64,000 nucleotides of DNA from Isochrysis galbana (GCA_018136815.1 CM030931.1:6488273-6552272); one strand, 5' to 3'; counted from the first letter of the stretch, positions 39,201 through 49,868 are shown. The notes: a model not told the origin generated them from the letters alone. Translations and numbers: made by a program.

Positions 39201-41183
39201 CGCGAGGCGGTCTTGTGTGCTACCGCACGACTCGCCGAAGCCCATCGAGAACGAGGACGCCGAGATAAAAACACACAAGCAGAAATCATCGGAGCTGAGT
39301 GCTCCGCCCATTCCAACGAGGATTATCACGAGCGTGTCGTGCATCCAAAGCGGGTCGTGCACCCACCGCTGCCCTCAGCGTCGACTCCAAGCATGGACAT
39401 CCAAGCGAGGGGTGGTACCTCGTCGAGTATCGCTGTTCCCAAGGCGTTGTTGGAGTCCGATTGGCGTCAAGCGCTTGGTCGTGTGACTGCGAGTGCTCTC
39501 CGCTATCAGGCGAGTGTCGAGCGTCGCGTTGAACGCTTAGGATGGGCTGCTATCGGCGGCCTGCCGGATGTGAAGAAACGACTCGAACGGGCGGTAGCCT
39601 GGCCATTAGAGCACCCTGAGGTACAAGGCGCTGCCTGCGTGCGCGGTCGAGCTGCTAGTGCAAGACCTGAGGCCCTTGCTGGCCCGGTGCGGCGCGTGGT
39701 CGAGCATGAGAAGTCTTGTGCTGGCTAAGGCGGCTGACGGGTGGACGGCGGTGGAGACCTCAAAGGGCTCAGCTGCCCGTTCCTTGTTTAACGTCTCAGG
39801 CCTTACGCCGCATGGGCATTCGCGCCGCTCGAGGAGTCCTACTGCATGGGCCACCCGGTTGCTCGAAGACGACGCTCGCTCGCGCTGTTGCCGGCGCCAC
39901 CCGCGCAGCCTTCCACCACCTTTCGGGCGCCGAAGTGTACTCGCCATACGTAGGTGCGATGCGGCGTTGGGTCCAACCTTTCGCTTGGTTCGTATTTGCT
40001 TCGCCATTACACTAGTGAGCGTTCGGTTCAGTTCACATCCATCATGCCGGTGTTGTGGTGACAAGCGCTGAACGCCTTGGTAGCCTTGGATATGCATTTG
40101 CTGACTCACGAACGGTGTCTTACGCCGATTCGTCCTCCGATACGCACTCGCTGATTGAGAGTAGTGTTGCACTCAACAACGTACACACATGTTGTATGGC
40201 TCCCTCTTGTTAGGCGAGGCGGAGCGTGCCATCCGTCAGTTTTTTGACCTAGGTCGTGCAACTGCGCCATCAATTCTTTTCTTGGACGAAATTGATGCAT
40301 TGGTCGGCCGACGCGATGCCGACACGGGTGGAGGAGGTGGAGGCGAGGCGGTGCAGCTGCGAGTGCTCTCAACTCTTCTCAATGAGATGGATGGCGTCGA
40401 GCCGCTCGATCAGGTATTGTTTGAGGCCATATTGTTCAGAGCCTCTGTTGGGTAGACTACGCAACTTCATTGTGCGAATGGCCCCTAAATGACGAAGGAA
40501 TTGCTCTCATTCCCCCCATACTAGGTCGTCGTAATTGGCGCCACCAATCGCATCGATCTCCTGGACATCGCCCTCTTGCGCCCAGGAAGGTATGCTCACT
40601 CCGAGAGCAATACAAATAACCCGAGCCTTCTTTGGTCGATGCAAGTCGAAGTTGGTGCCACATGTCGAAGACCGACTAGCAATGGGTTGCACCATCCGCT
40701 CCCTGCCACGTTCCGATGTCTCACTTCATTGGCTTCTCGCTATCATTCCGTGTTGCAGATTTGATGAGCTCATCCTAGTCCCGCCGCCGGACGCCGCCGG
40801 ACGCCGCCAGGTGAGCCATGCTCGTTTGCGATGCCCCGCTTTGTGCCCAAACATTGCACCGTCTCTAGCAATGAGTCGCCTCCGCCGCGCCGCGCCTGTA
40901 TTGCTGCCGCCACTACAACTTGATGCATCAACCTAGCAAGCGCACTCGATTGCAGGTTCTTGATGTACATACACGCGGGATGCCTCTTCATGATGACGTG
41001 GATCTCGGGTCACTTGCAGCAACGTGTGATGGCTGGAGTGGGGCGGAGATGGCCGAGCTCTGCCGTGCGGCGGCGATGGAGGCTCTTCGCGGCGATATTC
41101 TTGCACCCAAAGTTGAGCGAGCTCACTTCGAGGCTGCGCTCGCTTCCAATATTCGTAGAGCTCGCAGCACGGTGAGCGAGTGA
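36277..41183 (+). CDS. AFG2: AFG2/SPATA5-like AAA+ ATPase, 9 exons, about 1,197 aa
   Basis: Exons 36277-37116, 37328-37405, 37575-38582, 38652-39620, 39800-39953, 40214-40413, 40525-40589, 40759-40810 and 40956-41183, with all junctions GT-AG and phases consistent. Two AAA modules are present. D1 has GPPGCGKT (~459) and LLFIDEID (~590). D2 has GPPGCSKT (~982), ILFLDEID (~1037), GATNR and RPGRFDE with the Arg finger. The Ser in GPPGCSKT and the preceding GLPDVKKRLERAVAWPLEHPE-type linker are typical of AFG2/SPATA5, which release shuttling factors from pre-60S ribosomes. D1 carries a ~90-residue insertion between Walker A and B and another before its GATNR. Exon 1 includes a long Gly/Arg-rich stretch. 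The first exon and the 38582 donor are the least certain parts. Confidence 0.88.
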
Positions 41184-41306
41184 GCATCATTGCGCATGCA
41201 CTCCCCTTCTTGACCGCCAATGAACAAGTGAGGATCGGGTAGGGGGCCAAGCTGTGAGTAAAAGGGCATCCCGTTCATTGTTGTGTCTTTTTTAATAAAA
41301 TAATTA

Positions 41307-41924
41307 ATACTATCTCCCGGATTGGGTGCTACGCACATTCGACCGGAGAGGCGTTGGCGCGTTTGCCTGCAACTAAAGTAGAACTAAATAAAACTATTGA
41401 CTATGGATTGACATCTAGCCGCACTTACCATACTACGAACCCTTACTCACTATCACTCTCACTCACGAGCACGAGCAGACTCACACTAGATAGGAGACAG
41501 GCCTAGCACGTGTGTGAGTGAAGCACAACAAACATACCAGCACAATGTCGACCATTTACACGCATCCTGAACGACGCACCCGTACTGAGCCTACGCCTCA
41601 CGTCACGCTGCCTCGTGGCTCGCGCTTTCGGCGATTCCTACGAGCGGGGGTTTCCGGGGTTGCAGGAACTTCGACAGGGAGTAGACGTTGCCCCGAGTCC
41701 GAGATCATGTTGTGCTTCTTGGTGGCGATGTGGCTGCCGCGGGGATGCCTGCGAAATGCAGAACAATATGGTTAGGTGTTAGCTACGAGCTACGAGGAGC
41801 GCGAGGAACAAGGCTGGGGCAGCAGACAGGGCTGGAGTGGGGCACAGCGATCGCACCTTAGCGTGTCGAGGCGCGATGGCTCTGCGCCCCCTGAATGCGA
41901 TGCACTGCCGCCTACGCTGCGCAA
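41307..41924 (+). repeat. 618-bp inverted repeat, left arm (orphan copy of a host exon)
   Basis: Reverse complement of 43657-44274 (coordinate pairs sum to 85,581). Every segment compared is identical. The outer ends read ATACTATCTCCCGG and CCGGGAGATAGTAT. It contains, on the minus strand, a copy of exon 2 of the gene at 43084-43983. The inner end abuts repeat E. The 85-codon frame at 41518 is antisense to that exon. Confidence 0.9.
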
Positions 41925-41944
41925 AGGTGTCGTTCCGTCAATTG

Positions 41945-42020
41945 TGGGGCATCAGTCGAATTGAGCGATCAAATGTCCACAGTTATTTTAAAATTAAATA
42001 AGGGCTAGCAGTGCGTGGGG
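41945..42020 (+). repeat. Dispersed repeat E, copy 1
   Basis: CAGTCGAATTGAGCGATC, AAATGTCCACAGTTATTT and AATTAAATAAGGGCTAGCA. Almost the same sequence is at 42908-42990. A diverged copy at 46283-46376 is fused to repeat C. Confidence 0.75.
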
Positions 42021-42038
42021 ATAACAACTTTTTTCTCA

Positions 42039-42307
42039 GAGATGTTTCGTTACGCAGCACGTGTGGTGACTTGCAATCACAATGTGCACGCCGCGCATGG
42101 GCACGGCGCGATGTGCATCGGCCCCCCCGCGGAGACGCCGTGCGTGCGCATGCCGACTTTTTCCCTCTGCGTGCCGCCTACGGCGCACAATTACGTAAAC
42201 GTGCAATATAAGAGATGTTTCGTTACGCAGCACGTGTGATGACTTGCAATCACAATGTGCACGCCGCGCATGGGCACGGCGCGATGTGCATCGGCCCCCC
42301 CGCGGGG
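42039..42307 (+). repeat. 173-bp-period direct repeat
   Basis: A ~94-bp block starting GATGTTTCGTTACGCAGCAC at 42041 recurs at 42214 with one or two differences. Each ends in a GGCCCCCCCGCGG-type run. Confidence 0.75.
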
Positions 42308-42429
42308 GCGCCGTAAATATTACGTATGGCTCTACCAAGAACGTCGTAGCACCAGAGACCACGAACTCGAAGAGACGCTAGAAACACGCCCAATGAACAA
42401 CCACGACAGCGATGCCATAGAAGGGTAAA

Positions 42430-42900
42430 ATAACGTTGGAGGAACTAACGGACGCCATCACCCAAATAGGGAGCGGCAAAAGCGCGGGACCAGACGCGCT
42501 GCCGGCAGAATTCTATAAAAGCTTCATGGACCTAGTGAAACATGACTTCCTTAGGATGCTAAACCTAGCTCTAGAGCAGGGGCAACTAACACATATCTAT
42601 GAGAGAAGGCGACATAATACTTCTATATAAAAAAGGAGACACGCGAGACCCTAGGAACTATAGACCCATCACGCTTCTGCAAAGCGACTACAAAATATTA
42701 GCCAAGGTGCTAACGAATAGATTAAAAAAAGTAATCGGGAATATAATCTCGAAAGACCAGCTAGGCTTCGTCCCGAATCGGTTAATCGGCGAAGCCACCC
42801 ATCTGTTACAACTGACGAACGCATACCTAGACGAAACGGGGGAGCCAGGACTCCTCCTAGCGCTTGACTGGGAAAAGGCCTTCGACAGGGTCAACTGAGA
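42430..42900 (+). mobile_element. LINE reverse-transcriptase fragment
   Basis: Two overlapping frames encode the N-terminal half of a non-LTR reverse transcriptase: GSGKSAGPDALPAEFYK, then GDTRDPRNYRPITLL, then QLGFVPNR, and finally LLLALDWEKAFDRVN, where the match stops. A frame change lies near 42600, and the YADD half is missing. The style is L1/Tad1-like. It lies between two E repeats inside the spacer of the inverted repeat. Confidence 0.85.
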
Positions 42901-42907
42901 GTTTTAC

Positions 42908-42990
42908 CACTTGGTATCAGTCGAATTGAGCGATCAAATGTCCACAGTTATTTAAAATTAAATAAGGGCTAGCACTGCGTGGGGATAACA
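42908..42990 (+). repeat. Dispersed repeat E, copy 2
   Basis: It repeats 41945-42020 with single-base differences, in the same orientation. It flanks the LINE fragment on its right side and lies ~95 bp before the start of the next gene. Confidence 0.75.
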
Positions 42991-43083
42991 ATAACAACTT
43001 TCTCTGCCTTTCCCGCGGTGCATGTTCCCCCGCGGGGACGCCTAAACGCTTTTCATCTGAGGCCGACACTCGTCTTCCTCACG

Positions 43084-43983
43084 ATGGTGGCGACTCGGCG
43101 CGCATCCGCACGGTCCTCCGTCCTCTCCTCTCGTGCTCCTGCTCGCTGGCTTCGTTCGACTCTCTCGCCACGGCCACCTGTCGACTGGACGGCGATGGCG
43201 GGGGCGGCGGATGTGCCGGTGTCCCTAGGGGCACGCGCGACGGGAACGAACGACGGCGGAGGGGGCGAAGGCGGCGGTGGAGGCGAGTTGGGTAAAGGTG
43301 GCGGGAGTGGAGGCGGAGGTGACGGCGGCGGTGGTGGTGGAGGAGGAGAAGGCGGCGGAGGAGACCCCCTCCTGGCCATGCCCATGGACCCCACCGCGCA
43401 TTACAATGCCGCTCTGCGTGAGCTGGCCGTCGCGCGAGTGCGGCAGTTCCGGAGCGATCGCCGCCTGCGCGGCCACCCGCCCGCGCCCGAGCCCATGATG
43501 GCCGCCCTTGCGTTCACCCAGTCCGCCCTACGCCTGCCCCAGCACCGTGACCGCCTCCTGCAGCTGCTCCACAGGTGGCAGTGTGGCGAGGCGGAGCTGG
43601 CGCAGGCAGAGGCCTAAGCGACGTGGGAGGAGGGCCGGCGGCGCAGCAGCGATTTGTTGCGCAGCGTAGGCGGCAGTGCATCGCATTCAGGGGGCGCAGA
43701 GCCATCGCGCCTCGACACGCTAAGGTGCGATCGCTGTGCCCCACTCCAGCCCTGTCTGCTGCCCCAGCCTTGTTCCTCGCGCTCCTCGTAGCTCGTAGCT
43801 AACACCTAACCATATTGTTCTGCATTTCGCAGGCATCCCCGCGGCAGCCACATCGCCACCAAGAAGCACAACATGATCTCGGACTCGGGGCAACGTCTAC
43901 TCCCTGTCGAAGTTCCTGCAACCCCGGAAACCCCCGCTCGTAGGAATCGCCGAAAGCGCGAGCCACGAGGCAGCGTGACGTGA
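43084..43983 (+). CDS. Gly-rich protein, 2 exons, 213 aa, unknown, possibly mitochondrial
   Basis: Exons 43084-43574 and 43833-43983 (258-bp GT-AG intron, phase 2). Residues 1-40 are Arg/Ser-rich without acids (MVATRRASARSSVLSSRAPA), a plausible mitochondrial presequence. Residues ~60-100 are a Gly/Glu tract. The remainder is a helical region (NAALRELAVARVRQF, then a RLPQHRDRLLQLLHR stretch) spliced to HIATKKHNMISDSGQRLLP and a basic C-terminal tail. Without splicing the frame would stop at 43617. The splice model is preferred because the exon-2 frame continues cleanly to a stop. Exon 2 and part of the intron lie in the right arm of the 618-bp inverted repeat. No family recognised. Confidence 0.6.
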
Positions 43984-44274
43984 GGCGTAGGCTCAGTACG
44001 GGTGCGTCGTTCAGGATGCGTGTAAATGGTCGACATTGTGCTGGTATGTTTGTTGTGCTTCACTCACACACGTGCTAGGCCTGTCTCCTATCTAGTGTGA
44101 GTCTGCTCGTGCTCGTGAGTGAGAGTGATAGTGAGTAAGGGTTCGTAGTATGGTAAGTGCGGCTAGATGTCAATCCATAGTCAATAGTTTTATTTAGTTC
44201 TACTTTAGTTGCAGGCAAACGCGCCAACGCCTCTCCGGTCGAATGTGCGTAGCACCCAATCCGGGAGATAGTAT
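43657..44274 (-). repeat. 618-bp inverted repeat, right arm
   Basis: The mirror of 41307-41924. It spans the last two-thirds of the intron, exon 2 and about 290 bp downstream of the Gly-rich protein gene. The spacer between arms is 1,732 bp. 44275-44621 beyond it shows no gene. Confidence 0.9.
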
Positions 44275-44621
44275 ACGATATACCCATTACCAGTAGCGAT
44301 AAATCCTCAATCATGACTTGGTGAATTTTCATCCTCAGAAGTTAAAAGCCCCGTTTGACCGCCCTACCTAATGGAGCCGTGCTAACCATAAAGAGCTCAT
44401 GCACACAGTAGTGTAGGTGAGAGAATCCGCATGGAGGGGACACAACGTCGCAAGGTCCTAGTGTTCAAATGTAGGAGTCGGTCGCCGATCAACTACGTTG
44501 CACGCCGTCGCTCTCATCCCTATTGAGTGAAGACCCCGCATGTTGTTGATACATTCTTGATGTTGTTCACGGTGGTGCGTGCACCGGTTGCACTTCAAGG
44601 CAGGGCATTGCCCTTCAATCA

Positions 44622-45764
44622 TTAGGCATTAATTGCATATTTAGCGGCGATGTTGCACGGCTTATACGGCGCAGTTGACACCTCTGAGGTGAAACGAAGC
44701 TGGCCACGCTCCGCATCCACTGCAAAACAAATTACATTCTTTGTCTCCTGATTCCCAACCACAAGCCAGCGGCCGCCGTCAATCAGCTTGAAGTTCCGCG
44801 GGACATCCCCACGCGTCGACTCGTGTCCAAGCAACGCCAGGCGGGTATTACTGCCAGAGCCTTGGACAGCAAAGATGGCAATCAAACCGGGAGATGCAGA
44901 ACGGCATCCAACGAAGAGGATGCGCCCATTAGGGTGTAATGCAATGTCGCTTCCGCCACGGTGGTGTGCGCGATCTGGCTGCACGTTATCGGGGAGCGCA
45001 TTGACGGTGTGTTGAGCTTGCAGATTACCTGTCTTGGCATCAAAGGACGCAACGGTGACTGTGCAATCCAGCTCATTTTGGATGAACAAGGTCGCGCCGG
45101 TGGCATCCCAGCAGCAATGACGGCACCCGGCAGCCGAGTCGGCTCGAAGATGCCGTGGGTCATCGGCGGCACCCTGCAGAGCCCCTGTATTTGCGTCGAA
45201 TCCGTACACAAAAACGGTGGACAGGCCCAGATCGCAAGTAACTACCCAGCGATTGGAGGGGTGCACAATGATGCAATGGGAATGGGGCCCTTCTTGACGG
45301 TCATGGAGCTCCTTGTCAATCAAATCACCACCCTGATGATGCTTTGAATCGGTTGCGGGCCCGAGCGAACCGTCGTCGCGCACCGGGACCACGCAGACTG
45401 AGCCCTCTGTGTAGTTGGCTGCAAAGAGCCACTTTCCGGTGGTATCGAGCTGACAGTAGCAAGGGTGGCGTCCGACGGAGCTCACCGGAGGACCCACGGG
45501 CTGAAGATCGCCGTCATCGCCAAGCCGGAATGCCTGAAGCATGCCCGGATCGTCCTCCATCGCGACGTACACGAAGCCATTGCTCTGGCGGCTGATCCAG
45601 CCCGGGTTCAGACCGTCTGTGGGTATAGGCGGACCAGCGAGACTGAGGCCGCCTGTCGCTGAGGAGAGAGAGAGGCGGAGGATGGTCTTCGTAGGCGAAT
45701 TGTCATCTCCGAAGGAGGTGCCCACGTGGATCAGGTGCGCGGCCGCGACGTCCTCGCCCCCCAT
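44622..45764 (-). CDS. Lactonase (6-phosphogluconolactonase-type beta-propeller), 380 aa
   Basis: Seven-bladed propeller of the YbhE/Pgl family (PF10282 type). Blade-like repeats include NGFVYVAMEDDPGMLQAFRL, KWLFAANYTEGSVCVVPV, RWVVTCDLGLSTVFVYGF, and near the C-terminus RWLVVGNQETKNVICF. HPSNRW and HPNGR turns are characteristic of the family. SHCIIVHPSNRWVVTCDLG resembles the active-site His/Asp region. It would hydrolyse a sugar lactone such as 6-phosphogluconolactone in the cytosol. Family members also act on other lactones. Single exon. I place the start at the ATG at 45764 because it leaves a short lead-in to the first strand (LIHVGTSFG). An earlier in-frame ATG at 45854 would add 30 residues. 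Confidence 0.85.
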   Translation of the reverse strand: MGGEDVAAAHLIHVGTSFGDDNSPTKTILRLSLSSATGGLSLAGPPIPTDGLNPGWISRQSNGFVYVAMEDDPGMLQAFRLGDDGDLQPVGPPVSSVGRHPCYCQLDTTGKWLFAANYTEGSVCVVPVRDDGSLGPATDSKHHQGGDLIDKELHDRQEGPHSHCIIVHPSNRWVVTCDLGLSTVFVYGFDANTGALQGAADDPRHLRADSAAGCRHCCWDATGATLFIQNELDCTVTVASFDAKTGNLQAQHTVNALPDNVQPDRAHHRGGSDIALHPNGRILFVGCRSASPGLIAIFAVQGSGSNTRLALLGHESTRGDVPRNFKLIDGGRWLVVGNQETKNVICFAVDAERGQLRFTSEVSTAPYKPCNIAAKYAINA

Positions 45765-46011
45765 TGTGGTGCGGAAGCGTCTGAGTCTCCCTCCGTCTTG
45801 TAATGGTAGTTTTACTACTGGGGCTAGAAGATTCATCTCCTGGAATGGATTCATTTCCCGTCGCGCGGAGCCCGCCCCACACAGTTCACTAATAACTTCT
45901 CGTGCACCACACAGTTAGCCGCCTGCTGCACTCATCGGCAGGATATCCGTTCATGCTACCACTCCTTCAATAAATTTCATCATATTCTCGCCGCACACGC
46001 ACACGCGACTT

Positions 46012-46060
46012 TGGGTCCCACTACCACTACCACCACCACTACCACTACCACTACTTTCTA
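46012..46060 (+). repeat. (CCACTA)n microsatellite
   Basis: CCACTACCACTACCACCACC-type array. 45855-46011 shows no gene. Confidence 0.8.
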
Positions 46061-46117
46061 CTTTCTAATTCTAAGCTCGTTTCCTCTTTGGTCTTTGGGA
46101 ACAATAATAATAATCTA

Positions 46118-46376
46118 ACTTAGCATTAGTACCACTACTCTCACTAGCCCTGTACCAACACGACAGCCCTCAGCGCACCTGCCCGTACGCCTCGGCGCAT
46201 GTTGCTGCCACAGATACATACACGTATGCACCCCTCCACATCTCCCCCCTCCCCCTCGCAAGGTGTCGTTGTGTCGTTCCGTCAAATGTGGGACATGAGT
46301 CGAATTGAGCGATCGAATGTCCACAGTTGTATACATTGCGTTAATTTAAAATTAAATGTAGACTAGCGTAACATTC
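46118..46376 (+). repeat. Repeat C copy 2 fused to repeat E copy 3
   Basis: 46118-46262 matches 49729-49868 closely and 33868-33965 more loosely. 46283-46376 matches the E copies at 41945 and 42908. Finding both in one run suggests C and E are parts of one larger element. Confidence 0.7.
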
Positions 46377-46399
46377 CCTCCTTCCCGCGACGCGTGTCC

Positions 46400-46486
46400 C
46401 CCCAGGCCCAGCGCGGGCGTGGGAGTGCAGCTCGCGGCCCGCGCCCACGAAGGGTCTGGGCAGGAATGATGAGTGCCCTGCCCCTG
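46400..46486 (+). repeat. Dispersed repeat D, copy 1
   Basis: About 87 bp nearly identical to 50463-50548 (GGGCGTGGGAGTGCAGCTCG, AAGGGTCTGGGCAGG and AATGATGAGTGCCC blocks). It is followed at 46545-46590 by a G/C hairpin block shared with 33966-34010. Confidence 0.8.
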
Positions 46487-46787
46487 CCAAAGGGCAGGGG
46501 CTGGGGTTGAATGTACGGGCCAACCCCGGGGGGTGTCCGCAATGGAGAGAGGGGGGCGCGAGGCCCCCATTGACCCCCACTCATAAAAGTAGGTTGGCCT
46601 CTTTGGGAACAAGTCACAAGTCGCGAAGGCGCACAGGCGGCTGGCGCGGCGCATGATTCATCCGGGAAGACCGGGACGGGCTCATCGCGAGAGCGGGGGA
46701 AGCCAAAATCGGGCATTTAGCATTTAGATTTAGCATTTAGGTCACGTTCTCCGTCGTTCGTCGTTCCGTCGAATATATATATGTTAC

Positions 46788-46925
46788 CCCCCAGGAGCCA
46801 ACGCCCCCCAGGAGCTCTCGGGGGCCCCCAGGAGCTATCGGGGGAAATTTTCTCCCGATCGCCAACAGCCCCACCGAGAGCTACCGGGGGACCGAGAAAA
46901 TCCCCCGAGAGCTGTTGGGAGAGAT
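46788..46925. repeat. Cluster of GC-rich palindromes
   Basis: Repeated words CCCCCAGGAGCT, AGCTATCGGGGG and CCCGAGAGCT form interleaved inverted repeats. The CCCAGGAGCTATCGGGGGAA part at 46826 pairs with TCCCCCGAGAGCTGTTGGG near 46905-46925. It is non-coding, and cruciform or hairpin structure is likely. Confidence 0.6.
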
Positions 46926-47948
46926 TGCTCATGGGCGTTGGATGTTGGATGAACCTATGGCATCTTAGAGATTGAGGATAGATAGAGCGTAGCAGCCAAG
47001 AAGCCGACCGACGGAGGCTACTACGTATATGTATGTATGACGTATCGATGTTGATGGAGGATGGAGGGGAGGAGCCGACGATTCTAATAGTAAAAGGAGT
47101 CACGGTAGTAGATCAGCCCCTTTAAGATCAGTCTAGCAACCGACAACTAATATCAGTGATTTGGCAGTTTGGAGCTATTACTCTTACTGAGAGCTCACAA
47201 CAGTACACAGTACTCTTACCCCATCTATGGCTAGAGGCAAGACGTCAGGACTCATGACGTCTCTCATTCTCATATCACATATTGTCATTGGTCATTGGCG
47301 GGACTTTGCGTTGTGCGCAGTGCGCAGTGCAAGGTCCCGCCGGGATACGTTATCTTTATTACTTATGTGTTGTGTATTCGCGCTTGTGGGCTCATGGCTA
47401 CGATCGATGGCTCGTGGCGGCGGTGGTGCTGGGCCGTGGGCCGTGGCCGCACCGCCACTCACCACTCACTACTACGACTGCTACTGCTCATCAGTCTCAG
47501 TCATCAGCATTAGCAATCATTATCATGATCATTAGCATGATCATGATCATGATATATGATGTCAGAATAAGACTGAATCAAAGTAGAGAGTAGAGAGTAG
47601 GAGTAGAGAGTAGAGAGTAGATACTAGATAGTAGATGGTAGATAGATGAAGATCATACCACAGTGTCCACAGGGTGTCGATGCCTCGACATCTGGTTGAG
47701 CGACCGACAGACGACGGATGACCGGCCCTGCAACAGCCGCAACATAACTCCCCCCATTCCTATTTTAATACTATTTTCATATTCCTTCACGGACAGAGTA
47801 GAGACTGAGATACAAAAAGTAAAGACGATCCAAAGAGACAAGTACTCGGACATGTGCGTGTGTGTGCGGGTTCTATTTCTATTTGTCCTCCTGGTGTGTG
47901 TGGAGTGTGGAGTGTGGAGTGTGGAGGAGCGAGTGGGTGGAAGTGACG
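46926..47948. other. Intergenic stretch with microsatellites, no gene
   Basis: It includes a CATGATCATGATCATGAT run (near 47520-47552) and a TAGAGAG/TAGATAG satellite (about 47583-47650). The last ~200 bp should hold the promoter of the next gene. GTGTGGAGTGTGGAGTGTGG is repeated just before its start. Confidence 0.45.
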
Positions 47949-48749
47949 ATGCGCTTCACCATGCACGTCGGCCGCCGCCTCTTCCGGCCGGCAGCCTTGG
48001 CTGCGGCAGCCACCAGCGCGGCGATATCCTCTCCACAGGCACATGCTAGATCGAATAGACCATTCGACGACCCAGAGCTGCACCACGCTCTGGGTGAGCG
48101 TGCCATGCGTCAGAAGCTGCTGCTCGAGTACCTCGAGGAGGTCCGTCCTCGAGTACTGCAGGCCATGTCCAAGGGTGACCACGCGAGCGTACAGAGCATG
48201 CAGGAGGAGATTGCGGCCAAGCAGGAAGCAATTCTTTTCGACGCCCTTCCTGGAGAGCGCCGCCGTTACCTTTTGCAACATGGATGCGCGGCATGGACAG
48301 AAGAGGCTCTCCATTCATGTGCATCTTTCTCACCACTGGTCGAACTCGGCGCAGGTGCCGGGCAATGGGCGCGCGCACTGACCGCGCTGGGAGCCGATGT
48401 GGCTGCATATGATGATGGTTCTGAGATCCCGCAGGCCGTACGAGGCCTGCGGTGTGAGCATGTCCAGCATGGTGGTGTGGAAGTACTCCGTAGCGATGCC
48501 AACAAAGATAGGACCCTGCTCCTTGTCTACCCGCCACCGGGACCTATGGCTGCCGCCGCCCTGAAGGCTTACGGCGGGAGATTCATGCTGTATGTCGGTG
48601 AAGGTCGCGGCGGCTACAATGCGGATCGCTCATTTTTTGACGCGCTCGAAGCGAACTGGCGCTTGAAGAGTGTGGTGAGGTTGGCACCTTTCCGTGGTGG
48701 ATTTGAGAAGCTATATGTCTTGAAACGACGCTCACATCCGTTCAAATAG
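47949..48749 (+). CDS. SAM-methyltransferase-like protein, 266 aa, possibly organellar
   Basis: Single exon from ATG 47949. The N-terminus (MRFTMHVGRRLFRPAALAAA) is basic and Ala-rich, like a mitochondrial or plastid presequence. A helical region (about 40-100, with KLLLEYLEEVRPRVLQAM) precedes a Rossmann-like methyltransferase core: LVELGAGAGQWARALTALGA is motif I, followed by an acidic strand end (VAAYDDGSEI), a later LLLVYPPPG strand as in motif IV (D/N-PP-Y-like), and RFMLYVGEGRGG. The substrate is unknown. The PPPG turn is suggestive but not diagnostic. Confidence 0.7.
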   Translation: MRFTMHVGRRLFRPAALAAAATSAAISSPQAHARSNRPFDDPELHHALGERAMRQKLLLEYLEEVRPRVLQAMSKGDHASVQSMQEEIAAKQEAILFDALPGERRRYLLQHGCAAWTEEALHSCASFSPLVELGAGAGQWARALTALGADVAAYDDGSEIPQAVRGLRCEHVQHGGVEVLRSDANKDRTLLLVYPPPGPMAAAALKAYGGRFMLYVGEGRGGYNADRSFFDALEANWRLKSVVRLAPFRGGFEKLYVLKRRSHPFK

Positions 48750-49728
48750 ACGACCTGGCGGGGGTCGCTCTGCGAGAGCCTAAGGTGACTTTGGTATGAA
48801 GACCTGCGACTCATGGATCATCCAAACGGCGTTGATCTGACGATGCATCATGCAGGCATGAGGGTAATGCATCCTTTTCTTATCCTTGACTTGTTGCTAC
48901 CTGTGCATCACATCTGGCCATTGCTTCCACGATGGCCGCTCATCACGCTGACCAGTAGGGCTGAACAGCAGCAGCAATGTCGCTCAGTGCCAGCCCAAAA
49001 AATATCGACGGTCCGCTGTCGGGCTCTGAATGCCTACATCCTCATAGAGCTTTCTTCTAACGCTGTTTGGACACCGGTTGTAGCCATTGTTCATAGTGCA
49101 GGCCTTGGTTGACCCAAGGCCTACTTCTAGGCGTTCCCGGGCGGTGGTGAGCGAGGCGTGGAGTTCACACAAGAGCTTTCAACACATCAGATAGTACACA
49201 GTACCACAAAGCTTTCTCTTGTGGGTAGCGAGGGGGGCACATGATACTCGCATGTCACGGGCCGTTGGCTTTTAGCTACGATATTCTCTCGGTTCACGTT
49301 CCTGCCGCCCCCCCCCCCGTAGGCCTTCCCCGGCGACTTTCCCAGTTCCCCCGCGCCCCCTGACGGGTCCCCCCGCAGCCCCTGTTGGTTCCCCCCGCGT
49401 CTTGCCCCTCCTCTTGAATTCCTCAAGCCCCGCCATCCGCCATCCATGCCTCCCTCTTGTGCTCGCAGCGTTCCCCCCGGGCGAGGCGGCAGGGTTTCTT
49501 GCTTCCCCACATACGAAATGCTCCCGCTCTTCCACCAACTCCGCAAGGAAGACCTACACCCCGAAGAATGAGAATGAGGGGGGTAGACCTTCACGGCTAC
49601 CTATCGCGGTGGTGCCCGCATGAGAGACGTGAAATTGAAAAACCTCAGGTTCAGTTTATTTTTCTCTAGTGCCCCTTCCTATCGCCTGAGCACCATCGCG
49701 GTGACCAGGACGGCCGAGAGGAGATAAT
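48750..49728. other. Intergenic stretch, no gene supported
   Basis: Open frames at 48813-49112 (+) and 49187-49594 (-) have low-complexity or random composition. A C-run and Pro/Gly-rich codons dominate 49300-49500. Confidence 0.4.
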
Positions 49729-49868
49729 AATCTAACTGAGCATTAGTACCACTACTCTCACTAGCCCGGTACCAACACGACAACCCTCAGCGCACCTGCC
49801 CGTACGCCTCGGCGCATGTTGCTGCCACAGACACATACACGTATGCACCCCTCCGCATCTCCCCCCTC
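49729..49868 (+). repeat. Dispersed repeat C, copy 3
   Basis: Nearly identical to 46118-46255 (CATTAGTACCACTACTCTCA start, ATACACGTATGCACCCCTCC end). Confidence 0.8.

Noticed and set aside
41518-41775. 85-codon frame present twice (41518-41775 + and 43806-44063 -)
   Set aside because: It is antisense to exon 2 of the Gly-rich protein gene and is duplicated only because of the inverted repeat.
48813-49112. 99-codon plus-strand frame after the methyltransferase-like gene
   Set aside because: No recognisable motif, random-looking composition and no splice link to the upstream gene.
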